NCBI RefSeq assembly: GCF_025716945.1
Contig: NZ_JAOVZT010000002.1
Location: 527,197-591,196 of the forward strand
Source of the DNA: Geodermatophilus sp. YIM 151500
Lineage (GTDB): Bacteria; Actinomycetota; Actinomycetes; Mycobacteriales; Geodermatophilaceae
Reading direction: 5' to 3'
DNA length: 64,000 bases
Shown here: one piece after another, positions 1 to 9,874 of the stretch
Layout of the letters: each line of letters opens with the position of its first letter
Numbering within the stretch: position 1 is the first letter of the stretch
The notes under the pieces: model-generated
Database searches by the model: none
What the model saw: the letters and a program-made list of their open reading frames with translations, nothing else
What the model was told of the DNA's origin: nothing
Position numbers and translations under genes: made by a program

Positions 1-15
1 GGGGCTACGGCACGC

Positions 16-48
16 ACGGGCCTCCGACCCCAGCGGTCGGAGGCCCGT
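16..48. terminator. Perfect GC-rich hairpin, terminator-like
   Basis: A 14-bp perfect stem (16-29 with 35-48) closes a 5-nt loop and has no T-tract, as is usual for actinobacterial intrinsic terminators. It precedes galT and probably ends the gene lying left of the window. The rest of the 160 bases before galT shows no gene I can support. Confidence 0.55.
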
Positions 49-160
49 CGTCGTCCCGGCCCGGCCGCGGCTTCGAGTGGCCCATGATCAACATCCCCGT
101 TAACGTCGTCCCCCGGCGGCCGCGCCGGCCGCCCGGCCGCCCGGCCGCTCCGGGACGGAG

Positions 161-1383
<1,223 letters not shown>

Positions 1384-1387
<4 letters not shown>

Positions 1388-2559
1388 GGAGCGACGACCA
1401 CGCGGCCGCGCGGGCGCGGGACGCCTTCCTCGCCCGCTTCGGCGCCGAGCCGGAGGGGGTCTGGGCCGCGCCCGGCCGGGTCAACGTCATCGGGGAGCAC
1501 ACCGACTACAACGGCGGCTTCGTGCTGCCGGTGGCGCTGCCGCACACGACCCGCGCCGCTGTGGCGCGCCGCCGCGACGGCCGGCTCGTCCTCGGCTCGC
1601 TGCAGGACGCCGCCGGCCCGGTCGAGGTGCCGCTGACCGACCTGGCGCCCGGCGTCCCGCCCGGCTGGGGCGCCTACCCGGCCGGCGTCGTCGCGGAGCT
1701 GCGCGAGGCGGTCACGGCCGCGGGGGGTGTCACGGTCCTCGTCGACGGCGACGTGCCGCTCGGTGCCGGCCTGTCCAGCTCCGCCGCGCTGGAGTGCGCG
1801 GTGGCGCTGGCCCTGCGCGACGTGCTCGAGCTCGACCTCGCCGCGACCGACCTGGTTGACGTCGCCCGCCGGGCGGAGAACGACCACGTCGGCGCCCCGA
1901 CCGGCATCCTCGACCAGTCCGCCGCGATGCTCTGCCGCGAGGGCCACGCGCTGTTCCTCGACACCCGGGACCGCAGCGCCGAGCAGGTCCCCTTCGACCT
2001 GGCGGCGACCGGCCTGGCGCTGCTCGTCGTCGACAGCGGCGTGACGCACGACCATGCCGAGGGCGGCTACGGCGACCGCCGCCGCGAGTGCGAGGAGGCG
2101 GCACGCCGCCTGGGGGTCCGGCTGCTGCGGGAGGTCGACGACGTCGGGCGGGTCGACGAGCTGGCCGACGGTTCCGCCGAGGGGCAGGTGCTGGCCCGCC
2201 GCGCCCGGCACGTGGTCACCGAGGACACCCGCGTCCTCGCGGTGGTCGACGCGCTGCGCTCCGGTGCCGACCCGCGGTCGATCGGGCCCGTCCTGACCGC
2301 TGGCCACGCGTCGCTGCGCGACGACTTCGAGATCTCCGTGCCGGCCCTCGACGCCATCGTCGACACCGCCCTCGCCGCCGGAGCCCACGGCGCCCGGATG
2401 GTCGGCGGCGGCTTCGGCGGCAGCGCCCTCGCCCTCGTCGACGCCGACCGGGTCGACGCCGTCGTCACCTCCGTGACCGAGCGCTTCGCGACCGAGCACC
2501 GCGACCCGCCGCGCACGTTCACCGCCGTCCCCTCCGCGGGGGCCCGGCGGATCGCCTGA
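1384..2559 (+). CDS. galK: Galactokinase
   Basis: Phosphorylates galactose to galactose-1-phosphate, the substrate of the upstream GalT. The 391-residue GHMP kinase shows the galactokinase signature GRVNVIGEHTDYNGG near residue 30, the ATP-binding loop PLGAGLSSSAAL, and the C-terminal GGGFGGSAL motif. Its GTG start at 1384 overlaps the galT stop in a GTGA arrangement. Length is normal for bacterial GalK. The downstream symporter follows after 29 bases, so sugar uptake and phosphorylation are probably co-expressed. No epimerase gene (galE) is present in the window. Confidence 0.96.
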
Positions 2560-2588
2560 ACCGCAGCCTTCCGGAGCGAGGGAGCCCC

Positions 2589-4265
2589 GTGGACGACACC
2601 CTGAGACTCGACGCAGCGTTCGTCGACTACGCCCTGGTCGCGGTCTACTTCGCCGTCGTCCTGCTCATCGGCGTCGCCGCCCGGCGCAGCGTCTCCGACA
2701 GCCTGGACTTCTTCCTCTCCGGCCGCTCGCTGCCCGCGTGGGTCACCGGCCTGGCGTTCATCTCGGCCAACCTCGGCGCGGTCGAGATCATCGGCATGTC
2801 GGCCAACGGCGCGCAGTACGGCATGCCGACCATGCACTACTTCTGGATCGGCGCCGTACCGGCGATGCTCTTCCTGGGCGTCGTGATGATGCCCTTCTAC
2901 TACGGCTCGAAGGTCCGCAGCGTCCCGGAGTTCATGCGGCGGCGGTTCGGCACCGGCGCGCACCTGGTCAACGCGCTCAGCTTCGCCACAGCGCAGGTGC
3001 TCATCGCCGGCATCAACCTCTACCTGCTGGCCACCATCGTCGAGGCGCTGCTCGGCCTGCCGCTGTGGGTGTCGCTGATCGTCGCAGCGGCGGTCGTGCT
3101 CGGCTACATCACCCTCGGCGGCCTGTCGGCGGCGATCTACAACGAGGTGCTGCAGTTCTTCGTCATCGTCGCCGCGCTGCTGCCGCTGACGCTCATCGGG
3201 TTGGACCGGGTGGGCGGCATCAGCGGGCTGGTCGAGGGGGTCACCGACGGGCCCGGCGGGACCGCTGAGCTGTCGACCTGGCCGGCCACCGACCTGTCCG
3301 GCTTCGAGAACCCGGTGTGGTCGGTGGTCGGCGTCGTGTTCGGGCTCGGCTTCGTGCTCTCCTTCGGCTACTGGACGACGAACTTCGTCGAGGTGCAGCG
3401 GGCGATGGCGACCAACTCCATGTCGGCCGCCCGGAGCACGCCGATCATCGGCGCCTTCCCCAAGATGTTCATCCCGTTCCTCGTCGTCGTCCCGGGCATG
3501 ATCGCCGCCGTCCTGGTCGAGGAGGTGGTGGCGCTCAAGGCGGACACCGGCGAGGCGCCGCCCGGCGTCGACTACAACGACGCAATCCTGCTGCTCATCC
3601 GCGACGTGCTGCCCAACGGCCTGCTCGGGGTGGCGATCGCGGGGCTGCTGGCCTCGTTCATGGCCGGGATGGCGGCGAACATCTCCAGCTTCAACACGGT
3701 CTTCAGCTACGACCTGTGGCAGCAGTACGTGATCAAGGACCGGCCGGACGAGTACTACCTGCGGGTCGGCCGCTGGGCGACGGTCGGCGCCACCGTGGCC
3801 GCGATCGGCACGGCGCTGATCGCCGCCGGCTACAGCAACCTGATGGACTACCTGCAGACGCTGTTCGGCTTCTTCAACGCGCCGCTGTTCGCCACGTTCA
3901 TCCTCGGCATGTTCTGGAAGCGGATGACGCCGACCGCCGGGTGGATGGGGCTGGTGTCGGGGACCCTCGCGGCGATCGCGGTGTTCGTCGCCAACGAGGT
4001 CGGCATCCTCGACTTCCCCGGTCAGGGTGGCGCCTTTGTGGCGGCCGGCGCGGCCTTCGTGGTCGACATCGCGGTGAGCGTCGGGGTCAGCCGGGTGACC
4101 GCCCCCAAGCCGGCGCGCGAGCTGGTCGGTCTGGTCTACTCGGAGACACCGGAGGCGGACCGGACCGACCCGGACGCGGCGAAGCTGCCGTGGTACCGGT
4201 CGCCGACGAAGCTGGCCGGGATCGCGCTGGTCCTGGTCATCGCGCTGAACGTGGTCTTCGCATGA
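2589..4265 (+). CDS. Sodium:solute symporter (SSS family), candidate sugar transporter
   Basis: A 558-residue integral membrane protein with about 13 hydrophobic helices. The SSS fold is evident from FFLSGRSLPAWVTGLAFISA near the N-terminus and from the SGLT-like segment TLGGLSAAIYNEVLQFF. The family couples sodium re-entry to uptake of sugars, carboxylates or similar solutes. Its position directly after galTK makes galactose or another hexose the likeliest substrate, which is inference. The GTG at 2589 is preceded by a GAGGGAG Shine-Dalgarno sequence. Its stop overlaps an 11-codon mini-ORF leading into the next small membrane-protein gene, suggesting one transcription unit. Confidence 0.88.
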   Translation: MDDTLRLDAAFVDYALVAVYFAVVLLIGVAARRSVSDSLDFFLSGRSLPAWVTGLAFISANLGAVEIIGMSANGAQYGMPTMHYFWIGAVPAMLFLGVVMMPFYYGSKVRSVPEFMRRRFGTGAHLVNALSFATAQVLIAGINLYLLATIVEALLGLPLWVSLIVAAAVVLGYITLGGLSAAIYNEVLQFFVIVAALLPLTLIGLDRVGGISGLVEGVTDGPGGTAELSTWPATDLSGFENPVWSVVGVVFGLGFVLSFGYWTTNFVEVQRAMATNSMSAARSTPIIGAFPKMFIPFLVVVPGMIAAVLVEEVVALKADTGEAPPGVDYNDAILLLIRDVLPNGLLGVAIAGLLASFMAGMAANISSFNTVFSYDLWQQYVIKDRPDEYYLRVGRWATVGATVAAIGTALIAAGYSNLMDYLQTLFGFFNAPLFATFILGMFWKRMTPTAGWMGLVSGTLAAIAVFVANEVGILDFPGQGGAFVAAGAAFVVDIAVSVGVSRVTAPKPARELVGLVYSETPEADRTDPDAAKLPWYRSPTKLAGIALVLVIALNVVFA

Positions 4266-4297
4266 ACGCCGGTCCGGTGGAGGAGGAGCTCCGGTGA
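4262..4297 (+). CDS. 11-codon mini-ORF linking symporter and small membrane protein
   Basis: ATG at 4262 overlaps the symporter stop (ATGA). The frame runs eleven codons to a TGA at 4295-4297 that overlaps the next GTG start (GTGA). It contains the purine-rich GGAGGAGGAG that would serve as ribosome-binding site for the downstream gene. It looks like a translational relay rather than a functional peptide; whether it is translated is inference. Confidence 0.3.
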   Translation: MNAGPVEEELR

Positions 4298-4584
4298 GCA
4301 GCAGCGGGAAGGGCCGGCCCGGGCGGCGACGCTCGGCCGGCGCGTTCGACGTGCGCAACGTGATCGCCGAGCTGATCGGGCTCTACGGGCTCGTCCTCGT
4401 GGTGGTCGGTCTGATCGACCGGTCGGAGGCGACGCTGGCCAAGACCGACGGCGTGAACGCCAACCTGTGGGCGGGTCTGGGCATGCTCGTGTTCGCGGCC
4501 GCGTTCGCGCTGTGGTCGCGGCTGCGCCCGGTCGTGGTCGACCGCGGCCGCGACGACCGGCCGGGGGAGCAGGGCGGGGCGTAG
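4294..4584 (+). CDS. Small two-helix membrane protein
   Basis: A 96-residue protein with a basic N-terminus (GKGRPGRRRS), a hydrophobic helix around residues 25-43 (AELIGLYGLVLVVVGLI) and a second around 60-76 (WAGLGMLVFAAAFALW), then a charged tail. No enzyme motif is visible. It follows the symporter through the mini-ORF, with a strong GGAGGAGGAG ribosome-binding site, and may be an accessory subunit or unrelated membrane protein. I do not recognise a named family. Confidence 0.7.
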   Translation: MSSSGKGRPGRRRSAGAFDVRNVIAELIGLYGLVLVVVGLIDRSEATLAKTDGVNANLWAGLGMLVFAAAFALWSRLRPVVVDRGRDDRPGEQGGA

Positions 4585-4683
4585 CCGCGGAGCCCGGCGG
4601 AGCCGCGCCCGCCGGAGCTGCGGAGCCCGGGGAGCAGGGGGTGGCCGCGGAGCCCGGTGGAGCCGCGCCCGCCGGAGCCGCGG
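4561..4683. repeat. Two-copy 60-bp tandem repeat
   Basis: The block at 4581-4623 recurs at 4641-4683 with few mismatches, and the preceding 20 bases are also similar, giving a 60-bp period. It spans the end of the small membrane gene and the convergent end of the molybdoenzyme gene. Confidence 0.75.
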
Positions 4684-5790
4684 TCAGGGCAGCACGGTCA
4701 CCGGCACGCGCTGCACCAGGTTGTTGGCCATGCCCTGCCGGTTCCACTCCTGCTCGACCGGCTGCCCGCCCTCGGCGTCGGCGGCCCGCACGACCAGCTC
4801 GGCGCTGCCGGGCCGCGCCGTCCACTCGAACCGCCACGCACGCCAGGCGAACGGGTGCGCCGGGTCGGCCGGTGCCAGCTCGGCGGCCGCCCACGTCGCG
4901 CCGCCGTCCGTGCTGACCTCCACCGACGTCAACGGCGCCCGGCCCGACCAGGCGCGGCCGGTCAGCGGCACCGGGCCGGCGTGCACGAACCGCTCGCGGG
5001 TCATGAAGTCCGGCCAGCCGGGCGGTGCCAGGAGCGCGCGCGGGCGGATGCGGGTGACCGGCACGCCGCCGTCGTCCGCGTCGGCCTTGAGGCGGTAGGC
5101 GGTCGCGTTCTGGAAGCCGTCGAACGGCCGGTCGAGCACCTCGATCCGGCGCAGCCACTTGACCTGCGCCATGCCGTACCAGCCGGGCACCACCAGGCGC
5201 AGCGGCGCGCCGTGCTGCGGCGGCAGCGGCGCGCCGTTCATCGCGTGCACGAGCAGGGTCTCCGGGCGCATCGCCTCGGCGAGCGGGAGCCCGCGGGCGT
5301 AGTCCTGCTCGACGCCGCGCTCCACGCCGTGGTCGGCGCCGGTGAAGACGACGTCGACGGCGCGGGGGGAGACGCCGGCCTCCTCCAGCAGCGGAGCCAG
5401 CGGCGTCCCGGTCCACTCCGCCGTCCCGACCGCCTCCAGCAGCCACGGCTGGCTGACCGGCCGCGGTTCGTAGCGCGCCCGCCCGTTGCCGGCGCACTCC
5501 AGCAGCACCCGGGAGGTGACCGACGGGCGGGCCGTCAGGTCGGCCAGCGACAGCCGCAGCGGCCGCTCGACCGCCCCGGTGATCTCCAGCTCCCACGTCG
5601 CGGCCTCGGTGGCGGGGATGTCGTAGTGCACCAGGACGTAGTGCAGCCCGGGCGGCGTGACGTCGTAGCGCAGCGCCTCCAGCGGCATCCCGTGGTTGCG
5701 GGTGGCCAGCGCGAGCTCGTCGAGCCCGATGCCCTCGCCCGGCTCGGCGATGCGGGCCCGCCCGCGGTAGGTGCTCTCGGTGGCGGTCAT
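4684..5790 (-). CDS. Sulfite oxidase-family molybdopterin oxidoreductase
   Basis: A 368-residue cofactor-binding protein of the SUOX family. The segment LLECAGNGRARYEP carries the family molybdenum-ligand cysteine (C99). GAPLRLVVPGWYGMAQVKWL is the substrate/molybdopterin pocket. The C-terminal half is the Ig-like dimerisation domain (VEVSTDGGATWAAAEL). No Tat or Sec signal peptide is visible, so it is predicted cytoplasmic, unlike many periplasmic relatives. No haem partner gene lies nearby. The substrate could be sulfite or another small sulfoxide-type molecule; it is not determined by sequence. It is a stand-alone minus-strand gene. Confidence 0.88.
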   Translation of the reverse strand: MTATESTYRGRARIAEPGEGIGLDELALATRNHGMPLEALRYDVTPPGLHYVLVHYDIPATEAATWELEITGAVERPLRLSLADLTARPSVTSRVLLECAGNGRARYEPRPVSQPWLLEAVGTAEWTGTPLAPLLEEAGVSPRAVDVVFTGADHGVERGVEQDYARGLPLAEAMRPETLLVHAMNGAPLPPQHGAPLRLVVPGWYGMAQVKWLRRIEVLDRPFDGFQNATAYRLKADADDGGVPVTRIRPRALLAPPGWPDFMTRERFVHAGPVPLTGRAWSGRAPLTSVEVSTDGGATWAAAELAPADPAHPFAWRAWRFEWTARPGSAELVVRAADAEGGQPVEQEWNRQGMANNLVQRVPVTVLP

Positions 5791-5873
5791 GCGCGCCAGT
5801 CTCCGCCCGGGCCGTCGGCGGAGGGAAGACGAGCACCGTCACCGAGGTGGCGCGAGGCGACCCGCCGCCCGCA

Positions 5874-5909
5874 GTGCCCGACCTCGTGCTGCAGGGTGAG
5901 GTCGGGCAC
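5874..5909. terminator. 12-bp perfect hairpin between molybdoenzyme and IclR genes
   Basis: The arms GTGCCCGACCTC (5874-5885) and GAGGTCGGGCAC (5898-5909) are perfectly complementary around a 12-nt loop. It sits upstream of the molybdoenzyme start and downstream of the IclR gene, both on the minus strand, so it may stop read-through or act as a leader structure. Confidence 0.4.
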
Positions 5910-5970
5910 CGCGCGGCGAGGGTGACCGTGCGCCCGGACGCGCGGCGCGCGACTCGGGCGCCCCCCGACG

Positions 5971-6032
5971 GGGCATAGGAAGCTTTGCCTGCACATCGGG
6001 CCCCGAAAACGGGGGCAAAGCTTCCTATGCCC
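5971..6032. repeat. 62-bp palindromic element with 19-bp perfect arms
   Basis: GGGCATAGGAAGCTTTGCC (5971-5989) and its exact reverse complement (6014-6032) flank a 24-nt loop. The loop overlaps a second small dyad, CCCCG-AAAA-CGGGG (6001-6014). The arms are markedly more AT-rich than the surroundings. The element begins 3 bases beyond the IclR stop codon, so it can act as its terminator. Its length and composition also fit a dispersed palindromic (REP/MITE-like) element, which needs a genome search. Confidence 0.75.
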
Positions 6033-6035
6033 TGG

Positions 6036-6740
6036 TCAGCGGGGGGCGGCGCGGGCGATCGCGGCCGCGGCGTCGAGCACGGCGCCGATCACCTCGGACG
6101 ACGGCCGCCGGCCCAGCCGCTCCAGCGGACCGGACACCGACACCGCCCCGAGGACCGCGCCGGAGGCGTCGCGCACCGGGGCCGACAGCGAGGCGACACC
6201 CGGCTCGCGCTCGGCCACGCTGTGCGCCCAACCGCGGCGGCGCACGTCGAGCAGCGTCCGCGCGGTGAAGCTGGCGTTGGGCAGCAGCCGGTTGACCTCG
6301 TCGGCGGGGGTGAAGGCCAGCAGCGCGTGGGCCGCCGACCCCGCGGTCATCGGCAACCGGGCGCCGACGGGCACCGTGTCGCGCAGTCCGCTGGCCCGCT
6401 CCGCGACGGCGATGCACACCCGCGTGGCGCCGTCCCGCACGTAGAACTGGGCGCTCTCGCCGCTGGTGTCGCGCAGCACGGCGAGGTGCCGGCCGACCAG
6501 GCCGGCCAGGTCGGGGGCGGCGCGGTTCAGCTCGGCCAGCGCCGGTCCGGGCGCCCAGGCGCCGGCCGCCGTGCGCCGGACCAGCCGGTGCCCCTCGAGG
6601 GCGACGGCCAGGCGGTGCGCGGTCGCGCGGGGCAGGCCGGTCCGCTCGACCAGCTCGGCGAGGGTCGCCGGCTCGTCGGCGACGGCGTGCAGGATGGCAA
6701 TCGCTTTGTCCAGTACGGCGACCGGGTTAGGCTGTCCCAC
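6036..6740 (-). CDS. IclR-family regulator, NdgR/LtbR-like, divergent from leuCD
   Basis: A 234-residue transcription factor. The N-terminal winged helix ([22 protein letters not shown]) is followed by the IclR effector-binding domain ([20 protein letters not shown]). In Streptomyces and Corynebacterium the IclR proteins NdgR/LtbR lie divergent from leuCD and control leucine and other amino-acid genes; the identical arrangement here supports the same role. I start at GTG 6740: the extra N-terminus from 6809 is Cys-rich and unlike the family, and a CAGTAT -10 lies 6 nt upstream, fitting a leaderless mRNA. It is probably autoregulated through the shared 62-bp intergenic region. Confidence 0.85.
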   Translation of the reverse strand: MGQPNPVAVLDKAIAILHAVADEPATLAELVERTGLPRATAHRLAVALEGHRLVRRTAAGAWAPGPALAELNRAAPDLAGLVGRHLAVLRDTSGESAQFYVRDGATRVCIAVAERASGLRDTVPVGARLPMTAGSAAHALLAFTPADEVNRLLPNASFTARTLLDVRRRGWAHSVAEREPGVASLSAPVRDASGAVLGAVSVSGPLERLGRRPSSEVIGAVLDAAAAIARAAPR

Positions 6741-6746
6741 ACAGCA

Positions 6747-6773
6747 ATACTGACATCCCACTCTGTGAGATGG
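6747..6773. promoter_or_regulatory. leuC/IclR divergent promoter with candidate operator
   Basis: CCACTCTGTGAGATGG (6758-6773) is an imperfect dyad (CCACTC, then GAGaTGG) centred in the divergent gap. On the minus strand CAGTAT (6752-6747) is 6 nt before the regulator GTG. The dyad would overlap the -35 region of the regulator and a TGAGAT -10 for leuC. Assignment to the IclR protein is inference from position. Confidence 0.4.
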
Positions 6774-6801
6774 CCAGCCCGATGCGGAGGGACGAGAGCC
6801 C

Positions 6802-8232
6802 GTGCCCAAGACCCTGGCGGAGAAGGTCTACGAAGCCCACGTGGTGCGCCGCGCCGACGGCGAGCCCGACCTGCTCTACATCGACCTGCACCTGGTGCAC
6901 GAGGTCACCAGCCCGCAGGCGTTCGACGGGCTCCGCGCCGCCGGCCGGACGGTGCGCCGTCCGGACCTGACGATGGCGACCGAGGACCACAACGTGCCGA
7001 CGCTGGACATCCTCGCCCCGATCGCCGACCCGGTGAGCCGCGCGCAGGTGGAGGCGCTGCGCCGCAACGCGGCGGAGTTCGGCATCCGGCTGGCCCCCAT
7101 GGGCGACCGCGACCAGGGCATCGTGCACGTGATCGGCCCGCAGCTGGGGCTGACCCAGCCCGGCACGACCATCGTCTGCGGCGACAGCCACACCTCCACC
7201 CACGGCGCGTTCGGTGCGCTGGCGTTCGGCATCGGCACCAGCGAGGTCGAGCACGTGCTGGCCACCCAGACGCTGCCGCAGTACCGGCCCAAGCAGATGG
7301 CGGTCACCGTCGACGGCGAGCTGCCCCCCGGCGTGTCGTCGAAGGACATCATCCTCGCGGTCATCGCGCGGATCGGCACCAACGGGGCCCAGGGGCACGT
7401 CATCGAGTACCGCGGCAGCGCCATCGAGGCGTTGTCCATGGAGGCCCGGATGACGATCTGCAACATGTCGATCGAGGCCGGCGCCCGCGCCGGCCTGGTC
7501 GCCCCCGACGAGACGACGTTCGCCTACCTGCAGGGGCGCCCGCACGCGCCGCAGGGCGCGGACTGGGACGCCGCGCTCGAGCACTGGCGCACGCTGCGCA
7601 CCGACGAGGACGCCGTCTTCGACCGCGAGGTGCGCATCGACGCCGCCTCGCTGACGCCCTACGTCACCTGGGGCACCAACCCCGGCCAGGGCCTGCCCAT
7701 CAGCGAGCGGGTGCCCGACCCGGCCGACCTCACCGACGAGGACGAGCGCCGCGCCGCCGAGCAGGCGCTGGCCTACATGGGGCTGACCCCGGGCACCCCG
7801 CTGCGCGAGATCGAGGTGGACACGGTCTTCCTCGGCTCGTGCACCAACGGCCGCATCGAGGACCTGCGGATCGCCGCCGAGCTGCTCCGCGGCCGGCGGA
7901 TCGACCCGGGCACCCGGATGCTCGTCGTCCCCGGCTCGGTCGGCGTCAAGACGCAGGCCGAGGCCGAGGGGCTGGACCGGGTGTTCGTCGAGGCCGGCGC
8001 CGAGTGGCGCGGCGCCGGCTGCTCCATGTGCCTGGGCATGAACCCCGACCAGCTCTCGCCGGGGGAGCGGTCGGCCTCGACCAGCAACCGCAACTTCCAG
8101 GGCCGGCAGGGCAAGGGCGGGCGCACCCACCTGGTCTCGCCGTCGGTCGCCGCGGCGACCGCGTTGACCGGGAAGCTGACCGCTCCGGCCGACCTCGACT
8201 TCACCGCCCAGCTCGAGACCGCGGGGGTCTGA
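6802..8232 (+). CDS. leuC: 3-isopropylmalate dehydratase, large subunit
   Basis: Isomerises 2-isopropylmalate to 3-isopropylmalate with LeuD, the second step of leucine synthesis. The 476-residue aconitase-fold protein has [19 protein letters not shown] and the three 4Fe-4S ligands C347 (GSCTNGR), C407 and C410 (GCSMCLGMN). Length is standard. The GTG start has a GGAGGG Shine-Dalgarno 8-9 bases upstream. leuD follows after 5 bases, giving a two-gene operon divergent from the IclR regulator. Confidence 0.98.
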   Translation: MPKTLAEKVYEAHVVRRADGEPDLLYIDLHLVHEVTSPQAFDGLRAAGRTVRRPDLTMATEDHNVPTLDILAPIADPVSRAQVEALRRNAAEFGIRLAPMGDRDQGIVHVIGPQLGLTQPGTTIVCGDSHTSTHGAFGALAFGIGTSEVEHVLATQTLPQYRPKQMAVTVDGELPPGVSSKDIILAVIARIGTNGAQGHVIEYRGSAIEALSMEARMTICNMSIEAGARAGLVAPDETTFAYLQGRPHAPQGADWDAALEHWRTLRTDEDAVFDREVRIDAASLTPYVTWGTNPGQGLPISERVPDPADLTDEDERRAAEQALAYMGLTPGTPLREIEVDTVFLGSCTNGRIEDLRIAAELLRGRRIDPGTRMLVVPGSVGVKTQAEAEGLDRVFVEAGAEWRGAGCSMCLGMNPDQLSPGERSASTSNRNFQGRQGKGGRTHLVSPSVAAATALTGKLTAPADLDFTAQLETAGV

Positions 8233-8237
8233 CACCG

Positions 8238-8837
8238 ATGGACGCCTTCACCACGCACACCGGCACCGCCGCCCCGCTGCGCCGCAGCGCCGTCGACACC
8301 GACCAGATCATCCCGGCGGAGTACCTCAAGCGGATCACCCGCACCGGGTTCGAGGACGGCCTGTTCTCCGCCCTGCGGCGCAACGAGCCCGACTTCGTGC
8401 TCAACCGCCCGGAGCACGCCGGTGCCTCGATCCTCGTGGCCGGGCCAGACTTCGGCACCGGTTCCTCTCGCGAGCACGCCGTCTGGGCGCTGCTGGACGG
8501 CGGCTTCCGGGTGGTGATCAGCTCGCGGTTCGGCGACATCTTCCGCAACAACTCGACCAAGTCGGGGCTGCTGACCGTGCTCCTCCCGCAGGAGGAGGTC
8601 GAGCGCCTGCAGGCCGCGGTCGAGGCCGACCCGGCGCTGCCGGTGACCGTCGACCTGCAGGACAGGGCGGTCTCCTACAGCGGGACGACGGTGCCGTTCG
8701 AGATCGAGGACTACACCCGGTGGCGGCTGCTGGAGGGGCTCGACGACGTCGGCCTGACCGAGCGGCACCTGTCCGACGTCGAGGCCTACGAGGCCGATCG
8801 CCCGTCCTGGCTGCCGCGGGTGCTCCCCGTCCCCTGA
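8238..8837 (+). CDS. leuD: 3-isopropylmalate dehydratase, small subunit
   Basis: The 199-residue swivelling-domain partner of LeuC. Characteristic segments are [12 protein letters not shown] near the N-terminus, [17 protein letters not shown] in the middle, and [22 protein letters not shown] 8238 is 5 bases after the leuC stop. The C-terminal 52 bases overlap, antiparallel, the 3' end of mutT1, so no terminator can lie between the convergent stops. Confidence 0.98.
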   Translation: MDAFTTHTGTAAPLRRSAVDTDQIIPAEYLKRITRTGFEDGLFSALRRNEPDFVLNRPEHAGASILVAGPDFGTGSSREHAVWALLDGGFRVVISSRFGDIFRNNSTKSGLLTVLLPQEEVERLQAAVEADPALPVTVDLQDRAVSYSGTTVPFEIEDYTRWRLLEGLDDVGLTERHLSDVEAYEADRPSWLPRVLPVP

Positions 8838-9874
8838 TCCGCCGCGACGGGATACGGCGCGTCCGGGCGCGCCGCCACGGGGGAGGGCGCGTCGGAGGAC
8901 GGCGCGTCGGGGGACGGCGCGTCGGGGTCGGCGCGGAAGTTGCGGTAGTAGTCGGCCGCCAGCGCGCCGGGCCGGCCGCCGAGCACCCAGACGCTGCCCT
9001 TGGCCGCGGGCGGGTGCAGCCGGCCGGCCACCTCCTCCCGCCGGACGCCGAGCGCCAGCAGCAACGACGGGATGGCGCCGCCCTGGCTGCAGACCACGGT
9101 CACCCCGGGCGCGCCGTCCCCGGCCCGGTCGAGCAGCCGTTCGACGGCCGCCAGCCCGGACCGGGGGTCGGCGGCGAACTCCTCCTCGCCCATCTCCGGC
9201 AGCGGCTCCACCGGCAGGCCGAGGCGCTCGGCCAGCGGGGCGACGGTGTCACGGCAGCGGGTCCGCTCGGCGGACATCACGGCCACCGGCGCGAACAGCG
9301 GCAGCACCTCGGCGAGCCGCCGGGCCTGGTCGCGCCCCTTGCGGTCCAGCGGGCGGGTGTCGTCCGGCCCGTCCCAGCCGGACCTGTCGCCGGCGCTGCC
9401 GTGCCGCACCAGCAGCAGCGCCGGCTCCCGGGGGACGTCGGTCCGCGCCAGATCGGCGATCACCGCGCGGTCGTGCTCGTGGGTGCACCGCTCGGCGGCG
9501 GCCTGCGGCGCGAGCCAGTCCAGCTCGTCGACCTCGTGGTTGGCCGTGAACCCGCCGCCGGACGCCCGCATCAGCCAGTAGTCGACCCGCTTCTCGCCCG
9601 CCTCGACCGGGTAGTGCGTGCGCAGGCTGCGCCGTCCGACGACGACCGACAGCCCGGTCTCCTCCTCGACCTCCCGGACGGCGGCGACGAGCGCGTGCTC
9701 CCCGGCGTCGAGCTTGCCCTTGGGCAGCGACCAGTCGTCGTACTTGGGGCGGTGCACCAGCGCCGCCTCGATGCCGCCGTCCGGCCCCGGCCGCCAGACC
9801 ACCCCGCCCGCCGCGGCGACGGTGCGGACGGCGGTCGCGGCCTCGCCGGCGGCGGCCTCAGACAGCGCCCTCAC
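8786..9874 (-). CDS. mutT1: MutT1-type NUDIX hydrolase fused to histidine phosphatase
   Basis: A 362-residue two-domain protein. The N-terminal NUDIX domain carries [20 protein letters not shown]. The C-terminal SixA/phosphoglycerate-mutase domain starts with [14 protein letters not shown], the catalytic RHG. Mycobacterial MutT1 hydrolyses 8-oxo-(d)GTP and diadenosine polyphosphates, protecting the nucleotide pool. A tail of about 40 residues after [10 protein letters not shown] is made of Asp-Ala-Pro-Ser repeats and is unlike the family. The GTG at 9874 is chosen because it begins just before the domain and overlaps the end of ppk by 17 bases, the usual actinobacterial pairing. Its 3' end overlaps leuD. 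Confidence 0.92.
   Translation of the reverse strand: MRALSEAAAGEAATAVRTVAAAGGVVWRPGPDGGIEAALVHRPKYDDWSLPKGKLDAGEHALVAAVREVEEETGLSVVVGRRSLRTHYPVEAGEKRVDYWLMRASGGGFTANHEVDELDWLAPQAAAERCTHEHDRAVIADLARTDVPREPALLLVRHGSAGDRSGWDGPDDTRPLDRKGRDQARRLAEVLPLFAPVAVMSAERTRCRDTVAPLAERLGLPVEPLPEMGEEEFAADPRSGLAAVERLLDRAGDGAPGVTVVCSQGGAIPSLLLALGVRREEVAGRLHPPAAKGSVWVLGGRPGALAADYYRNFRADPDAPSPDAPSSDAPSPVAARPDAPYPVAADQGTGSTRGSQDGRSAS

Noticed and set aside
5787-5996. 69-codon minus-strand frame containing HEVGH, resembling a metalloprotease motif
   Set aside because: It spans the hairpin at 5874-5909 and the palindrome, has no other protease feature, and HEVGH arises from the repeat arms.
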